Assembly: GCF_026151205.1 (NCBI RefSeq)
Contig: NC_087076.1
Location: 4,425,902-4,489,901, forward strand
Direction: 5' to 3'
Length of the DNA: 64,000 nt
Origin: Bolinopsis microptera
Lineage: Eukaryota > Ctenophora > Tentaculata > Lobata > Bolinopsidae
Positions 1-58,589 of the stretch are shown here, one piece after another. Position 1 is the stretch's first letter. Each line of letters starts with the position of its first letter. A program made the translations under genes and the position numbers. The notes under the pieces were generated by a model, which worked only from the letters and a program-made list of their open reading frames with translations, did not search any database and was not told where the DNA came from.

Positions 1-1233
1 GAGAATTCTTTAATTTATTTGAAACGCAAGGAAATATTTTTTAAAAGAAGTATAGAGCCTAGCCCACAGACATCTCCACACTATTCTTCATACTAACACG
101 GTAGATCGAGTTCAAAGATTTGACTCTCATCAGCATGACGAACGATTCGCTACTCTGAAAGTGGCATCTACCTTGTGTCGATATTTATGGCCTGACTTTG
201 GATCTGAAGCTTGCTTCTGCCAGGTTAGATACAATATTGGACAATAAACAATGATAAACTTCGGACTTAAAGCGGGATAGGGATGTATAATGGAGGGGGT
301 TGTCTGCACTGTACTCTAGATGATCTAGGATGTGAAGCTTGCTTAAGCCTAGAACACACGAGTTCCCCTGATATAGTAGCAATGGCTAGATTCACTTCCT
401 TCCCACTTGCACTGTTGTTGACTTGTAGCTACAATATTAAATTGATTCGTGGAAATCGGTCTCGGATGTGAAGCTTCCTTAAGCGCCAAACCCTGAGAAT
501 ACTGTATTACTCGAACTTCGAGAATTTTCTAAATGAATCTAGACTAAAGGAGCCAACTTGAATCCATAAAATTTTGAATGCTACATTTTAAAATACCGCT
601 CTATATTTACACCGTTCACCAGTTAATATGGCTGGGAGGATTGGGAGGATTCATATTAGATTGTCGATTGTTTAAGATTAACTTGATATTTTAGCGTATC
701 AGAGCTGAAATTTTGCATGACTATTTCAAATGACTATTTTACATGACTATTTTTTCATATTCCGGGATGTTGAGGAAGGAGGAATGGATAGCTCGCGTTT
801 TCTGCGCGTTTTTTGGTGTCTGAATGCGCAAAAAATAGTCAAGCAATCTTATAGGTAAGAAATAGTCATGGAATCTAGGAATGCGCTCGATTCGAACTTC
901 GAGTCGATAAAATGATGTAACATCGCGTTAGCCCTGAGAGCGACCAATTTTGATTTAATTTTAAATTAATGTGAATATTTTTTCCACAAGAATCTTTTTT
1001 TACCGGTTATCAACAAATTTTGACTAGGTGTTAAATTCCTGGACGCCTGACTATTTGCCACTGGGCTGTAGAGAGAGTTCATACTTTCATACGACAATGT
1101 AATGCATGTTTTCAAATATGCGGGTGTGGTGCGGAGTTAATAAGGGTTAATTTCTATTGATTATTGTTTAAGATACTATTTTTAAAGATACTATTGGATA
1201 CGTGAGGGCACTCCGAATAGAATTGCTCACCTA
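1..1233. other. No gene seen; degenerate short repeats
   Basis: AT-rich. The word GATSTGAAGCTT recurs near 201, 331 and 467 with similar surroundings, suggesting an old local duplication. No frame with a recognisable domain. Confidence 0.4.
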
Positions 1234-1536
1234 ATGCGGGTTTTGACTCAGCAGGTAAACACTCCTACCCTTTTTAACTGCGAAGTGAAATCCCGGCCGA
1301 AGGCCGGGTTACACTGGTTACATTATATTATGGTTGACACTGTAACTGGTAACAAGGTATTCGTGGCAGCTCGAGTGATCAGCAAGGAAGCTCAAGAAAT
1401 AATTTATAAGGTATTTAAGCATTGGATATCCATATTCGGACCACCATCGACTTTCATTTCTGATAATGGAGGAGAATTTGTAAGTAAAATACAATTTTTA
1501 TTTTCCACAGAAGAATCAATACATATTGAATTATAA
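1234..1536 (+). pseudogene. Retroelement integrase core fragment
   Basis: A 100-codon frame resembling an rve-type integrase core from an LTR retrotransposon. Visible: WLHYIMVDTVTG with the first catalytic Asp (residue 35), and FGPPSTFISDNGGEF with the second (residue 77). The frame ends at residue 100, before the expected catalytic Glu, and no other retroelement domain adjoins it. I judge it a degraded fragment with no function. Confidence 0.7.
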
Positions 1537-1589
1537 ATATCCGATAATTCCATTAATAATCATTAAAAGTTGCGTTGTCATTTGTAAAA

Positions 1590-2350
1590 TCAAAAACGAA
1601 AAGCCCCACGCTGAACGCGCGCGGCATTTTTTCTGCAGCTGCCTAGCTTCAAGCTTGTAGCCGCTAACATCAAAGCCGCCGCGCGCGCCCAGTGCTGGGG
1701 TGCATTCTCATTAACAATTAAACTTGGTCAAAGATATTTATATACAATTCCTAAATTACAAATTAAATCAATAATCATGTTAATATGATTATTCAACACT
1801 ACTCGACAACAAACATTTGCCGGCCCATCAACGATTCAGTCGCCGAAACAAAAATCAAATGTTTGCTTTTTCGTTCCGGGGACTGTTTGAACTCAGTACT
1901 ATATCCGACTAATCACACTTTATAATGGTTAAAATACAAAGTAAAAAGATTTTCCTCGATGGGCCGGCATTCGCAACCGCGAAACGTTTTGAGTACGACA
2001 AACGATGACACCACCACCAGCCGTTAATTGATAAGTCCATGGGTGACGGGATAAAGTTAAAGTAAGATGTGTAATTTCATATTGCCTATCACCTATCACC
2101 TAAGTTACTTTGCATATACTGCTTCTAGTTACACGATAGCGATCTCAGTCCCCAATAACGTGTGACCCAACAGAGGGGATTGTGGAAGGACACGTACATT
2201 TTTCATTAACACGTGCCCTGATTACCCCCTCCGTTGAGCTACTATACGGGGAACGTTGACCGCCAGTCTGTAGTCAGATCGTTAATAAATTATACTTTAA
2301 AATTGGTCGCCGGGTGATGGTGTCAGTGAGAGACGTTAAGTTAGGTGAAC
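1590..2350. repeat. Old diverged copy of repeat B
   Basis: Two stretches resemble repeat B (58590-60176): around 1820-1860 (CCCATCAACGATTCAGTCGCC, compare 59266) and around 2175-2240 (GGGGATTGTGGAAGGACACG, compare 59727). The rest to 2789 is AT-rich with no gene recognised. Confidence 0.5.
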
Positions 2351-2789
2351 ATTGGTACAAAAATATAATAATCTAGCAGTTTATCTCAAAGTTAAAATCA
2401 CTATTTGTTAAAGTATACAAACAGTTCTATTCAGAAGAACAAAGTCCGAGAGCAGAGAGAAGATTTGGAGACTATACACGCATATGTGGGGTTTAAATTT
2501 GGTATTAGTAATTTTAGGGTTCGACCGAAAATGTTGGTCGGTTGGTTAATAGGGAGCAGTCACTGTCATTAGAATTATCAGATTAGGAGCAACAATTAGA
2601 ATCAAATTGGACATATTGTGTATTGTGTATTGTGTATTGTGAAATCAGTGAAATCTAGAATGGCGCCAAAATGCTAGCGCGCCTTGTTATGCGCGCTAAC
2701 ATACTAGCTGCTGAAAATAAAGAAGTATATGCATGATAATGTCGTTTGGCGGCAGCGCCTGCCGATACCTGGATTATATTGTGTTTAAC

Positions 2790-3293
2790 TTAGAATTCAG
2801 TGAAATTTTTGTCATTCCATTCAGCACCATACCTGTTTTGGGCATTCATCAATGACTTTTGTAATTTATTCTTAACAGAAGAACAAGAGGAATTAAAATT
2901 AAATGAGCCAATTTTACAAAACTCATTCCACAGCCACGCTGATTTATAGATGAATTGTTTAGTTGGAGAGGGTGTGATTAACATATTGTCTTTCCTATGA
3001 GATACGGTGAACAAAGAGAACATTGAAATTGGTACTCTTGTCTTAATTATCTTAAAAAATTCCATTAGGCAACGTAGTCTATATAGGTTCTCTACAGCTA
3101 GTAATTTATGTTTTGCAAATAGAGGTTTGGTAGACTCCTTAACATAAAAATCGCAACCCAAACGTTGGGAGCCGAACGGTCTAACTCTAGCACATGTTTT
3201 GAATTTGTCTACATACCTTTTATGGTCTCCGAATAGAATTCTTATACATTTCTTCTGAGTAATAAATAGTGAATTTAACTGTAAACGACTGTT
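2790..3293 (-). pseudogene. LINE reverse-transcriptase C-terminal fragment
   Basis: A minus-strand frame upstream-limited by a stop near 3297 and ending at 2790. It contains QKKCIRILFGDHK, FKTCARVRPFGSQRLG, STKPLFAKHKLL, and a closing segment FNFNSSCSSVKNKL. This is the C-terminal region after the polymerase core in jockey-like LINEs. The polymerase itself is missing, so the copy is truncated or broken at its 5' side. A related C-terminus can be read near 60370-60465. Confidence 0.7.
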
Positions 3294-3853
3294 TTAATCA
3301 AGCTTGCTCAGTACTGAAAATCAAGATTCAGACATCACCAGCATACTCACCATGATGCAATGGAATCGTAAAGAGACACAACGGCATTTTGGTATAATGC
3401 TTGATAAAATCCTTATTAGAAGAAATGAGATGTGAAATTCTTTGAGTAATACATACGGATTCAGCCCCCACCAACTAGTATTCGGAACAAACTCCTGGAA
3501 CTTTACACCATGAAGGTGTTCTTAAAAAAGTCAGTGATCACCTCAACGCTCTCTCTTTCTGGCTAGACAGAAGTTTGTTGAATTAGAAGCTAACGGCTAG
3601 TTATTGGGCCGCGCTCAGCCTGTCATTCCGCCAAATCTTTATTCGAACATAATAGCCTGGGGTCCCCAGGTAAACGGCAAGCTCAAGAGAACACTTCAAC
3701 AAAGGATATATTATATATATCTTGTGTAGTAAATTTCGTCGAAGTAGCGCGCGCCGCTTTCTTCTCGGAACTTTGGACCGAGGTAAGTTGTAAGTGCTCC
3801 AAAATAGCGCGCGCTGAGCTAGTCCATTAACAACAATGGACATCCTAAACATA

Positions 3854-4884
3854 ACCTACCAGGATGCGCGCCGAGTTGGATTCGTCGACGCAGTCCCGTT
3901 TGAAATGCAAATACTTTACGAGTATCACCCGTTAATGTTTAACTAGCCTGTCACGTGACCAGAACAGTTTTTTGCCCATAATGCATAACTAGACTTTTGT
4001 AGGTTTACAACCTACCAGGACGCGCGCCGAGTTGGACTCGTCGACGGTTTGTAGCGCGATGCACTACTGTGTACTGGGTCGCGCGCGCATCAAATAATGC
4101 TTCTCGCAACCACACGTATGCAGATTGGCGAGATGCGAAGGATTGACATCGTGAATCAAGTCGACGGTCCAATATATAAAACAGATATGGAATTGGAACA
4201 GATATTTTACGAGTATCACCCGTTAACTAAACTTTCCTTGTAGTTGTATCACGTCGTGACCTTCACCTAACCATGGCCATGTGCGGTGATTACCCCTTAT
4301 AGTGAAACGAAAATGGGGGTCACGACTTCACTTGATTCACGATGTCAATCCTTCGCATCTCGCCGATCTGCATGCGAGAAGCATTATTTGATCATGATGC
4401 GCGCGCGCGACCCAGTAGTGCATCGCGCTACAAAATACGCTGCTTTTAGCTGTAACATAATGTTTGATGGTTGGATATGCTTTAAACTTTTCGGACATTT
4501 TCCTTGTAAGTCTATGAGTAAGCTTACCAATTTTTGTTGCAATCGGAGGTCGGGAAGGATACTTAATATCTATTTGTTTGAAGAAAATTGTGCTGGCCGA
4601 AATTAGCGCTAAAAAACCATCCTACAGTTGGCACGCGCGGCTCACTGTCGATGGCGCACTACCTATTGTTAATTTCTTCATCTTGCTCGTTTCTCTTTGC
4701 CTCACGTTGTAGGCCCGCTGCGCACCAATGCGCGGCCGTATCGTGGCTTTTGCCAGGGTATTATTAAATGAAATTGCGATGAGGGTCACGACGTTGTTCT
4801 ATTTATAGGTTTACAACCTACCAGGACGCGCTCCGAGTTGGACTCGTCGACGGAACAGATATTTTACGAGTATCACCCGTTAAC
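3854..4884. repeat. Cluster of GC-rich repeat modules
   Basis: A module with CGCGCCGAGTTGGA and CGTCGACG occurs at 3854, 4008 and 4807. A second, TTTACGAGTATCACCCGTTA, occurs near 3912, 4206 and 4864. Segments 4055-4168 and 4319-4436 form an inverted pair. Open frames here (for example 4286-4606) are by-products of these repeats. Confidence 0.65.
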
Positions 4885-6016
4885 AGGTTACCTAGTAATA
4901 GTATATAGCGTGCTAGTGCTACTGCTAGTTTATAATTGCTCGCTTCTCTCATGAAGGGGAAAAGAGGAGGCCCGGTGTATCGAAGTTTCCGGTATCCGTA
5001 TAGAGAGGCATGGTGTGTCGGTGTAAATGTAGAGGTTTTACTTATCGATTATTTCATTTTGAAATCCCGTTCCCAAACTAAGAAAAACAATTTTTAATGA
5101 TTAGACATCAATCTAATTCTATAGTCATGGTCGGTCATCGACATTTAATAAAAACATCAAAATATACGAAAAGTTAACACGGTAAATGTGGCCAATGAAT
5201 TTTGATTTTCAGTAGGAACATTGTTTCCGAGAAACAAAAACCTTTTAGCTTAACAACGCCATTTCCAATTTCGTCTGCTCTTTAGCTTTACCGAGTTCAT
5301 TATTATCTTTTCTTGCCACATGGCGAATGTGGCCTTGTTTGCTGCTTACATTATATAAACTGGTTTGGACTATAAACAATAAATGATAAACACCATTACA
5401 TAAACTGAGGAGTGAGAGCACCACACTTTTATTGTTTATGAATAGTGACTGGCAACTGTAACCAATCAGTGGCACATAACGCACCATTTCAACCTAATCT
5501 CCTAAACATAACATCTTTACTATCAACTCAATAAGAAGTTAGAGTTTGACTGAGTGCAAAAAGTTAATAATTAAAATAAGACTGATTTCTTTAGTACAAC
5601 TGGAAAATAAAAATCTAAAGCATGCAGGGCATGTGGTGAGATTTGATTTTAACTGAACTGCTAATAATATAGAAAGTGTTTCCCTTAAAAGTTAAATTTT
5701 AAATGTTAGATAACTTTGTTGAGAGCTGATATCAAGATTTGGATGAGCAGTTATCCATAAAACAAACCTTTTCTTAAATTCGTCTATCAACATTTTTATA
5801 CAAAAGGCTCATTACTCAACTAACGTCACCGTAACATATCAATAACATCAATAACATACAAATTATTTTAATCTCCGTAAAAAAGATAAATCTAAAAAGG
5901 ATCATAACACGGTAAGCCGATGAGGTGAAATATAAAAATAGCCCCATTATACCACGAGACGAAGGTTCCTCCGTCTTCGGACTCGCGCGCGCGTCAAACA
6001 ACAACTACGGTAAAAA
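4885..6016. other. Plexin 3' flank; nothing else seen
   Basis: AT-rich sequence. Contains the possible plexin poly(A) signal at 5867-5872. Short frames at 5245-5487 and 5816-6004 show no domain and no coding signal. Confidence 0.4.
5867..5872 (-). terminator. Possible plexin poly(A) signal (ATTAAA)
   Basis: ATTAAA on the minus strand, about 145 bp after the plexin stop codon. No canonical AATAAA is seen nearer. Position is plausible; the motif is common by chance in AT-rich DNA. Confidence 0.3.
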
Positions 6017-51873
<45,857 letters not shown>

Positions 51874-51903
51874 TTCTAGCCATCCATTGTACAGCTACAT
51901 GAC
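51874..51903 (-). promoter_or_regulatory. Plexin 5' leader segment with minimal upstream ORFs
   Basis: An AG acceptor (TTTCAG) precedes 51903, so the plexin start codon probably sits in the second exon, behind a non-coding first exon I cannot place. Between this acceptor and the start are a start-stop pair, ATG directly followed by TAG (51895-51900), and a three-codon reading frame ATG-GAT-GGC-TAG (51876-51887). Both would be met by a scanning ribosome before the plexin ATG. Confidence 0.5.
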
Positions 51904-51950
51904 CTGAAATAATTTGCAAATAAATAAACGTGTCTTTTTTTTTTTTTTTT

Positions 51951-52905
51951 AAACAAATTTTATTTTATACCCACAATCAATTCATATTTAGTTCAAATAT
52001 TTAAAGTCAAAATAACCATTTCACATAAGTGGTTATATTATAATAAAATAATTTGTGATAAATTAATAAATTAATTTACACTCAAAAATGAACAAAATAT
52101 ACACAATTTTTACCTAGTGCAACACTGGTTCAGCGCGCGGCTGATCGAAAAAGTTTGATTTGATTTACTAACTACAGTGTACAGCGTACATGAAAAAATT
52201 ACTTACTGAATCTTTTAATACTAGACACATTTTAATTCAGATGTTGTTCAATGAGTTAGCCACAAAAATGTTCAAATTATGTAGGAGGGTAAAGGACACA
52301 ATTGCTAGTAGTGCTTCTTTGTGCCCGTTGACTACAATGAACATTTTGCGGAGTTTCTCCAGACGGCTTTTATCGGAGTGCGTGTTATTTACTTGGTTAT
52401 GCACAAGCCAGGCCAACATTTTGTTTTTGTGTCAGCCGAGCTACCAGGTTGCAGAGTATTATAAACACTAAACAATTATACACTATACAAATTTGCTAAT
52501 ACAATATCATGCAGAGTCCGATCTAGCTGCAAACGTCAGACACCACAGTTCAGCCGCCAAGTACCGTTTAAGTGAACACCGAAACACGAGGTTTAGGTGT
52601 CATTTTGTAAATCACTTTATGGATGGATAATTCAGTAATTGTTGAAGAAAATTACAGTCACTGCCACCTATAGCGTTATGTCATGGGTCTGATTAACGGC
52701 CAAGAATAAACGTACGTGTGCGCTTAAGAAACCCGCGCAAATGTTGAGGTAGGGAGTAGCTGCGGCGCGCTTTTAACATATATTACGTATAGCGCCGTAC
52801 GGAAACGGCAATATTTAAGTAATTAAGTATTTGTTTACATAAATTCCACGTTTTTATCAATAATCTAGCATGGTCCAAAACTGTTAAAGTTGTCATTATG
52901 CCACT
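51951..52905 (+). repeat. Long inverted repeat A, left arm
   Basis: About 955 bp is reverse-complementary to 60543-62552 once two insertions in the right arm are removed. It includes a short open frame with LCPLTTMNILRSFSRRLL that is shared by both arms and matches nothing I recognise. It starts about 50 bp upstream of the plexin leader, so it may overlap plexin upstream sequence. Confidence 0.8.
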
Positions 52906-53941
52906 AGAACTTTTATAATTTCAGAATTTCAACAGTTAGTGTCCTACAAGATTTGTCAAATCAGCAAAAACAAGAATAATTGAGACCATAAAAACATCAA
53001 CCTTTCTAAGACTAAAATCCAGGATATCTAACAATAATAAAAAGTTATGAAAAGAGATCAAAGGTTGTAAGGCAGCGATAAATCCTTTTGGCTCAATAAA
53101 ATTTAGAAGCTGTAAAAGGAAAATAAGTTTCTTCTTGGATGTTATGCCTAAAACTCAAAAATATAAGGCTCATTCTGAACAAACACAAATCCTCTGATGC
53201 TCTTTTCTATAGCCATTTGGTGGTTGATGTGATGAGAACAGAATTATTTTTAGGAGTATCTCCTTTAGGGGTATCCCACCCATGATATGTGATGTGTCAA
53301 ATGTAAGTGCCAGTCTTGAGATACACAAGTTAAGTGGGAGATACTAAAAAGTAGGAGAGTAGAATGACAAATAAAAAGTAGGAAAAAAGTAGGAACGGTG
53401 CAAATTTAGTAGTCTGAGCTTTAAGTTTTCAGTGCCTGATCACAATGTCATGTCTGAGGTCAGTATCAGTGATCTCAGACATAAGATAATAATCTTGAGT
53501 GGGGCCACTTAAAAATTTGAAACATACATTTAGCTCCTTGACGGTGTTTTGCTCCACCTTTCTAGGACCAAGAAATAATGTTATGATTGAGTTTGATAAA
53601 AAATGTTTCCAACAGTAAAGTAAAATTTAAGATAGATACTGATCTTTGATGCAAAAGTAAGATTACTTTATTGAACAAAATATCAGGCAAGGAGCAGCGG
53701 CCTGAATGCCGAGCCAAAGGTTTGGTGATAATGTTTCCATGAGTGGAATAATATTTTAGACATAGAAACTGGGCTTTCAATTCTAAGGTGCAACTATTCT
53801 GTTTGACGAAGTATCAAGACAAGGAGCATAGTCGAGGGCATAGCCCCAAGGGGCCGATGGTCTGATTAAGATGTGTGAAAAAGTGTCAGTGCAGTAGGCC
53901 AATGAGCAGGACTAATTTTAGAGAAATGAATATATCTACTA
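52906..53941. other. Unassigned sequence between repeat arm A and the motif-array element
   Basis: AT-rich with no recognised frame. Probably older repeat DNA. Confidence 0.3.
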
Positions 53942-56236
53942 TATAAAATGAAGAATTATTTTTGTACGACTCCGCCCATGTGCAAATTCTGCGCATGTGG
54001 TCATTGTAAAGTTTGCTTTGCCCAAATTTGACTGCCAAAATTGGTACAATTTGACCGGTTGAGCTATTCAGTGAGCTAGCATGCCACCTGGTGTTCACCC
54101 TTTGTTAATATTTCACCCAGATGGAAACAAATGTTCACTGGACACTTTAACATGTAATCTATATGTGTTACTCAGCCAATGTGGAGCATATCAGTGCTTC
54201 AAAGTGACATTTTAAAACTTTTTGCAATCTCGTTGGTAACTGAATCTGGCAGTCAAAACAGGTTGAGACTCTCAGAAAAAGGTCCCATCTACACAGAAAG
54301 CCCCGGTTGAGACAACTTTTAATGCTCAGCCTGTGTGCAGCAGTAGCTTGAAAGTTAGGCAATTTTCAAGACCAAAAATCATACGCTAAACAGTCAAGTT
54401 TTTGGTTGAAACTCTATGAACTTATTAGCTGAAACCCCTCTCAAGAGTTTTTGACTATTTTCGATAACACACCATGTCTCAACCGACGTGGAGCGAGGTT
54501 TTGGCAATGTAGAAATTTGTAAATTTTTAATTTATTAGCTTTTCATAATGCTTTTGTTTAGATCTGTAAGATTTTTTTAGCTTGGTAACTCTTACTAACT
54601 CTATTTTGAGTACTGAAACGGATATTTATATTCAGTACACTTCTCTCAACCCTGTGGAGCCCAAAATGGTTAAAAATTTGCCAACTTTTAAATTCTTTCT
54701 GGGTTAAGATAAAGTGACTTCTGTGATTTACATCTTGACTCCTGTATCTATATTTTCACCGTTGATGCAGACTCTTTAGTCGAGAACAGCCTATCTCAAC
54801 CATGTGGAGCAAAAAGAGGTCTTCCTTTTGATCAATCGAGACAACTTTTAAGTGCTTCATGGGATATCATTTTTATTCATTCTAGAGAAAATATGTTATA
54901 ATATTGGTGGTCAATAAACTTACTTCATGGGAACTATTCAGTGCTCAACCTGTGTGGAGCAGAGATGATTTCTGTTGTATTAGATTTTCGAAGCTCACCG
55001 CAGACCAATATGTAGTTGACCAAATAAAGTTTTACTCAGTTTGACTCTATTATTTTTTGTCATTTCTAGCTCTGCTCCACTCTGGCTGAACAGTTCTGGA
55101 ACATCAATCATGGTAAGAAAAGTATTTAAAGTATATCAGTAAACTTTAAATTGCATTACGTACAAATTCGCTACAGATCGACCATCATGGAGCTGGAGAC
55201 TCTTTTTACCGTAGAAAAGCCTGTTGCTCCTCACGGTTGAGCATATTGTCTTTTTCTATGGTGGCATATTTCTCTTTAAAGGACACAGTACATTTTTAAA
55301 CAGAGGGTTTAGTTTTCTTAACTCAAGTTGGCGTTAGGTTGTTTTAAGCTTGATTTGATCTATTGATATTCTATGAATTTAAGCTCTACTCCTCTCTGGT
55401 TGAGCCTATTAAATACAATTTTTCAATCTGTTCTGCTAGTAATTTATTTTAAAAGCTAAAATACTCATTCTAATTTCTCATCCAAGTCATATCAGCCGAT
55501 GAGGAGTCATGTTATGCAGTAAAAGTCCTCTGCTCCACATGGTTGAGCATTACTAGGTTTATCAGCAGTTCCAAAGAATAGAGTCAGGGGGTCTGAACAT
55601 AATCACAAGAAAAAATTATATTTTTATGGCCTGATTAGATGTATTTATCGTTTTTAATCACACTCACTTTCAAAACTCAGTTTCTTCCCAATCAGTATTC
55701 CCAACTAAGGTATAATAGTTTCGTGCTCCGCATCGGTTGAGCAAGGTGTACCATTATTGATTATGTTATCTGGTGCGTATTCCTTTAAACTAAGATTTTG
55801 TGAAAAGACGGAGATTCTACTGTAATGTTTACCCCTGGTTGAGACGAAAAATATGAGGATATTTCGACTGCTCCACACTGGCTGAGGTCCATTTTATGAT
55901 TTGTCAGTGAAAATATTTTGCAATTAACGTCCAGGATCTATTTGTTAAATGGCGATCAAAATAGTCAAAAAGCATAGATTTTATTTAATTGGGGTGCTCC
56001 ACACTTTTTTGCTCCACATCAAAAACCAGGTCATAACTTTTGCTCCACATGAGATAGAAACTTCATTCCAAAGAATTCAGAAAATTCGGAATCTTCAGAT
56101 GAAAATGATATCAGAAAGGATTAAATTGCTCTTTATCAACCTGCTCAAAAATTTAAATCAAAAAGTAAGCAAAATGGGCAAAGCAAAATTGACAATGACC
56201 ATGTGCAAACATTTTGGAACTTCATTTATATCGGTT
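53942..56236. mobile_element. 2.3 kb element with array of inverted 17 bp motifs
   Basis: Imperfect inverted ends: 53942-54026 against 56170-56236, sharing the core TGGTCATTG and TTTGCTTTGCCCA. Between them, CTCAACCnnnGTGGAGC-like motifs recur. Six face one way (54171, 54325, 54478, 54645, 54795, 54943), then six face the other way (55074, 55226, 55389, 55532, 55725, 55870). Partial copies flank them. No coding frame recognised. Confidence 0.6.
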
Positions 56237-56356
56237 TTGTGTTTATATTGCCGATTACATATTAATAAACTGAATATCTTCCTTTACAATTAATATTTTT
56301 TGATGCGATAAAAACTGTCTATCAGTGCCATAGTACTTAAACATGTCTCCATTTAC

Positions 56357-56670
56357 ATGAAATGTAATCTACTTCATATCAACATGTCCAAATGCTGCTA
56401 CATACATTTTAAACCTGCCTCTGAATATGATGACACCTGTGCACGGACTAGACCATTTGCTACCCTGTTAGATGAATCAAGATCAATATTCATCAATGGT
56501 AAGGTTATTACTAAAGTCAAGGATACCAAATTCTTAGGTGTTGTTATAGATAGTAAGCTAAACTGGATTGCCCAAATGCACTACATCCGTAAAAAACTGC
56601 GATCTATGACTGGTGCAATCTGCAGGATTCGGCACTCGATACCTTCTGAACTATATTTGCTGTGCGCGTT
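56357..56670 (+). pseudogene. LINE reverse-transcriptase fragment, truncated by a repeat
   Basis: Reads LLHINMSKCCYIHFKP, then INGKVITKVKDTKFLGVVID, then KLRSMTGAICRIRHSIP. This is the region just after the catalytic palm in jockey-like reverse transcriptases. LINE similarity stops near SIPSELY, close to where the repeat arm at 56698 begins, so the insertion probably truncated it. Confidence 0.65.
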
Positions 56671-56697
56671 GTCGGCCGAAACCTGGGAAGTTTCCGC

Positions 56698-58202
56698 TCT
56701 AATATTTCAGACGACAGTGATGACTCATTAAGAGCACTAATTTCGACCACTTTCCCGGTCGAACCATACCAAATCAAACTAATTTACCCACGTGTATAGC
56801 CCATGTCCTGGCGGTGCTGAGCCGATGTAAAACTCTTCTGTAAACTCTTTTGTCTCTTGTTTATATTTTATATTTTAGTTATACTGTGTACTGTGTACTG
56901 TGTACAATAGTTATAGTGTATAGTGTGTAGTGGTTATTTTTGTTATAACGTGTCACTTTATATTTTGCTACCATCGTCAGCCTTGACTGCAACTCACCAT
57001 TCATTGTACTTGATACAGCAAATATCAAAATTAAAACACTGTTTTCGATCTGACGGGTGATGGGCTCTCTCTGATGGGACATAGTTCTAGGGGGTACCCG
57101 GGGTACGAGTTAACGAATAGTGTTCGTGTCCTTACACAATCCCCTCTCGCTATGTTTCTGACGGAGGAGGAGCCTAGGTCATCCGTCTGCATCGCTTAAT
57201 CGAGTTTAAAAATTTAGCCAATTACAAACTTAATTACATGTTATATCAGGTGTAGAGTTTAGCATTCAAATTTTAAATTTTTGACGGCTGACGATGGTGA
57301 GTCGCTACGTTTAATTTGGGACTTTTATAGTCTTAAGTCTCGGAGCTCAAAATGTCTCGTACCACCCCGCCTTACATTACTTCGTGGTTGCCTCGAGCCT
57401 CGAGCCTCGAGTGGCGAGTGCTTACCCATCGAATACACGATTGAAACACTAATTATTTATTAGCATTCTACAGTCTCCAAAACGAAGTACGAAGGTAAAT
57501 TAACTTTGAGCTTTGTTTTGGCGACTGCTTCATCGATAAGCGAGTAGGTATTTGTTGTTTAGCAGGGTTGAAGATTAAAGCAATTATATAAAGTATATCT
57601 CCATCATGATATATGCTAGTGTAAACATACATAATCAATAATACAATCAAATAGTATTAGTAACTCGCTAGATTATAAAAGTGCTTTAAGCACATGTTTA
57701 CGTCAATTATTACTAAAATTAATATACTTTTTGCTTTAATACAAACAACAAATACATGTCACATTATAATTGAGTAGTTGAATGAAACCTGTGCTACAAA
57801 TGTCTACGCATGACGCAGAATTGCGTACTGCTTGATCGCGGTACTGCTGTTCACAGAGGCGCGCGCTCAATCACAAATAAAGAGCTTGCGGTATTTGGAA
57901 TCTGCTCTCCATTATTATATTAATTAGATCGCAGTGCTCACGCGCGGCCTGTACTGCGCGAACGACAGAATTAGTATCTTTTAAATTATTTTGCTTCTGA
58001 AATTTTGGCTCTAGTAAATGTTCCATGTAACTGTAAAATAACAATTAAATAAATCCTGTGCGCGGCGCTTACGGCTGCACCTAAGAATTGCTCAACAATT
58101 GTGGCTGTGTGCGCGGCGTACTGCATATGTTGTATGTGGTTGAATTGAAATTTGAATTTATTTGTGAATATAATATTATGTATTGATTGTTTTGTGGTAA
58201 AT
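56698..58202 (+). repeat. Interspersed repeat B, left copy
   Basis: About 1.5 kb repeat, in opposite orientation to 58590-60176. One end begins TCTAATATTT. It sits where LINE fragment 56357-56670 loses similarity. The two ends are not inverted repeats of each other, so this is not a simple terminal-inverted-repeat element; a solo LTR is possible but unproven. Confidence 0.75.
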
Positions 58203-58294
58203 AAAAAATTTTTCTTTCTTACATTTTTTCTTTCTTATAGGCCAGCCTATCACTATGGTCGTTGGTGACGTGATAGATACACCTAAAATTGGCA

Positions 58295-58589
58295 CCTGAA
58301 AACAAAGAAACACCAACTTTTAGACTGTGATTTCCAATCCAGGATAGATTTTGCCAACACATTCCTGTCCAAGCAGAATGCGGATTTTTACTTTGAGGAC
58401 GAAATCTGGTACAACAACGAGGCTCACTGCCACATCAATGGATGCGTCAACTTGCAGAATGCAATTCACTGGGGCTCTACTAGACCGGATGAAGTGGTGG
58501 AGAGAACAGCTTTTCCTGAAAAGGTCACAATCTGGTGCGCCATCAGTTCTCGTGGAATCCTAGGACCTTACTTTTACAAAAAAGAAAAT
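58295..58589 (+). pseudogene. Mariner-like transposase fragment 1
   Basis: Reads CDFQSRIDFANTFLSKQ, EIWYNNEAHCHINGCVN, FPEKVTIWCAISSRG, ILGPYFYKKEN. This is the central part of mariner-like DD(D/E) transposases, in which the first catalytic Asp sits in a W(F/Y)SDEAHFHL context; here that Asp is Asn (YNNEAH). The reading stops where repeat arm 58590-60176 starts, and resumes at 60177. Confidence 0.7.

Noticed and set aside
4286-4606. A 106-codon plus-strand frame
   Set aside because: Lies in the GC-rich repeat cluster and crosses an inverted-repeat arm; no domain.
52190-52471. A 93-codon frame with MNILRSFSRRLL
   Set aside because: Present in both arms of repeat A because the arms are copies; no family recognised and no splice context.
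54171-55887. CRISPR-like array of spaced repeats
   Set aside because: Spacing is about 150 bp, the motif flips orientation midway, and the setting is eukaryotic repeat DNA.
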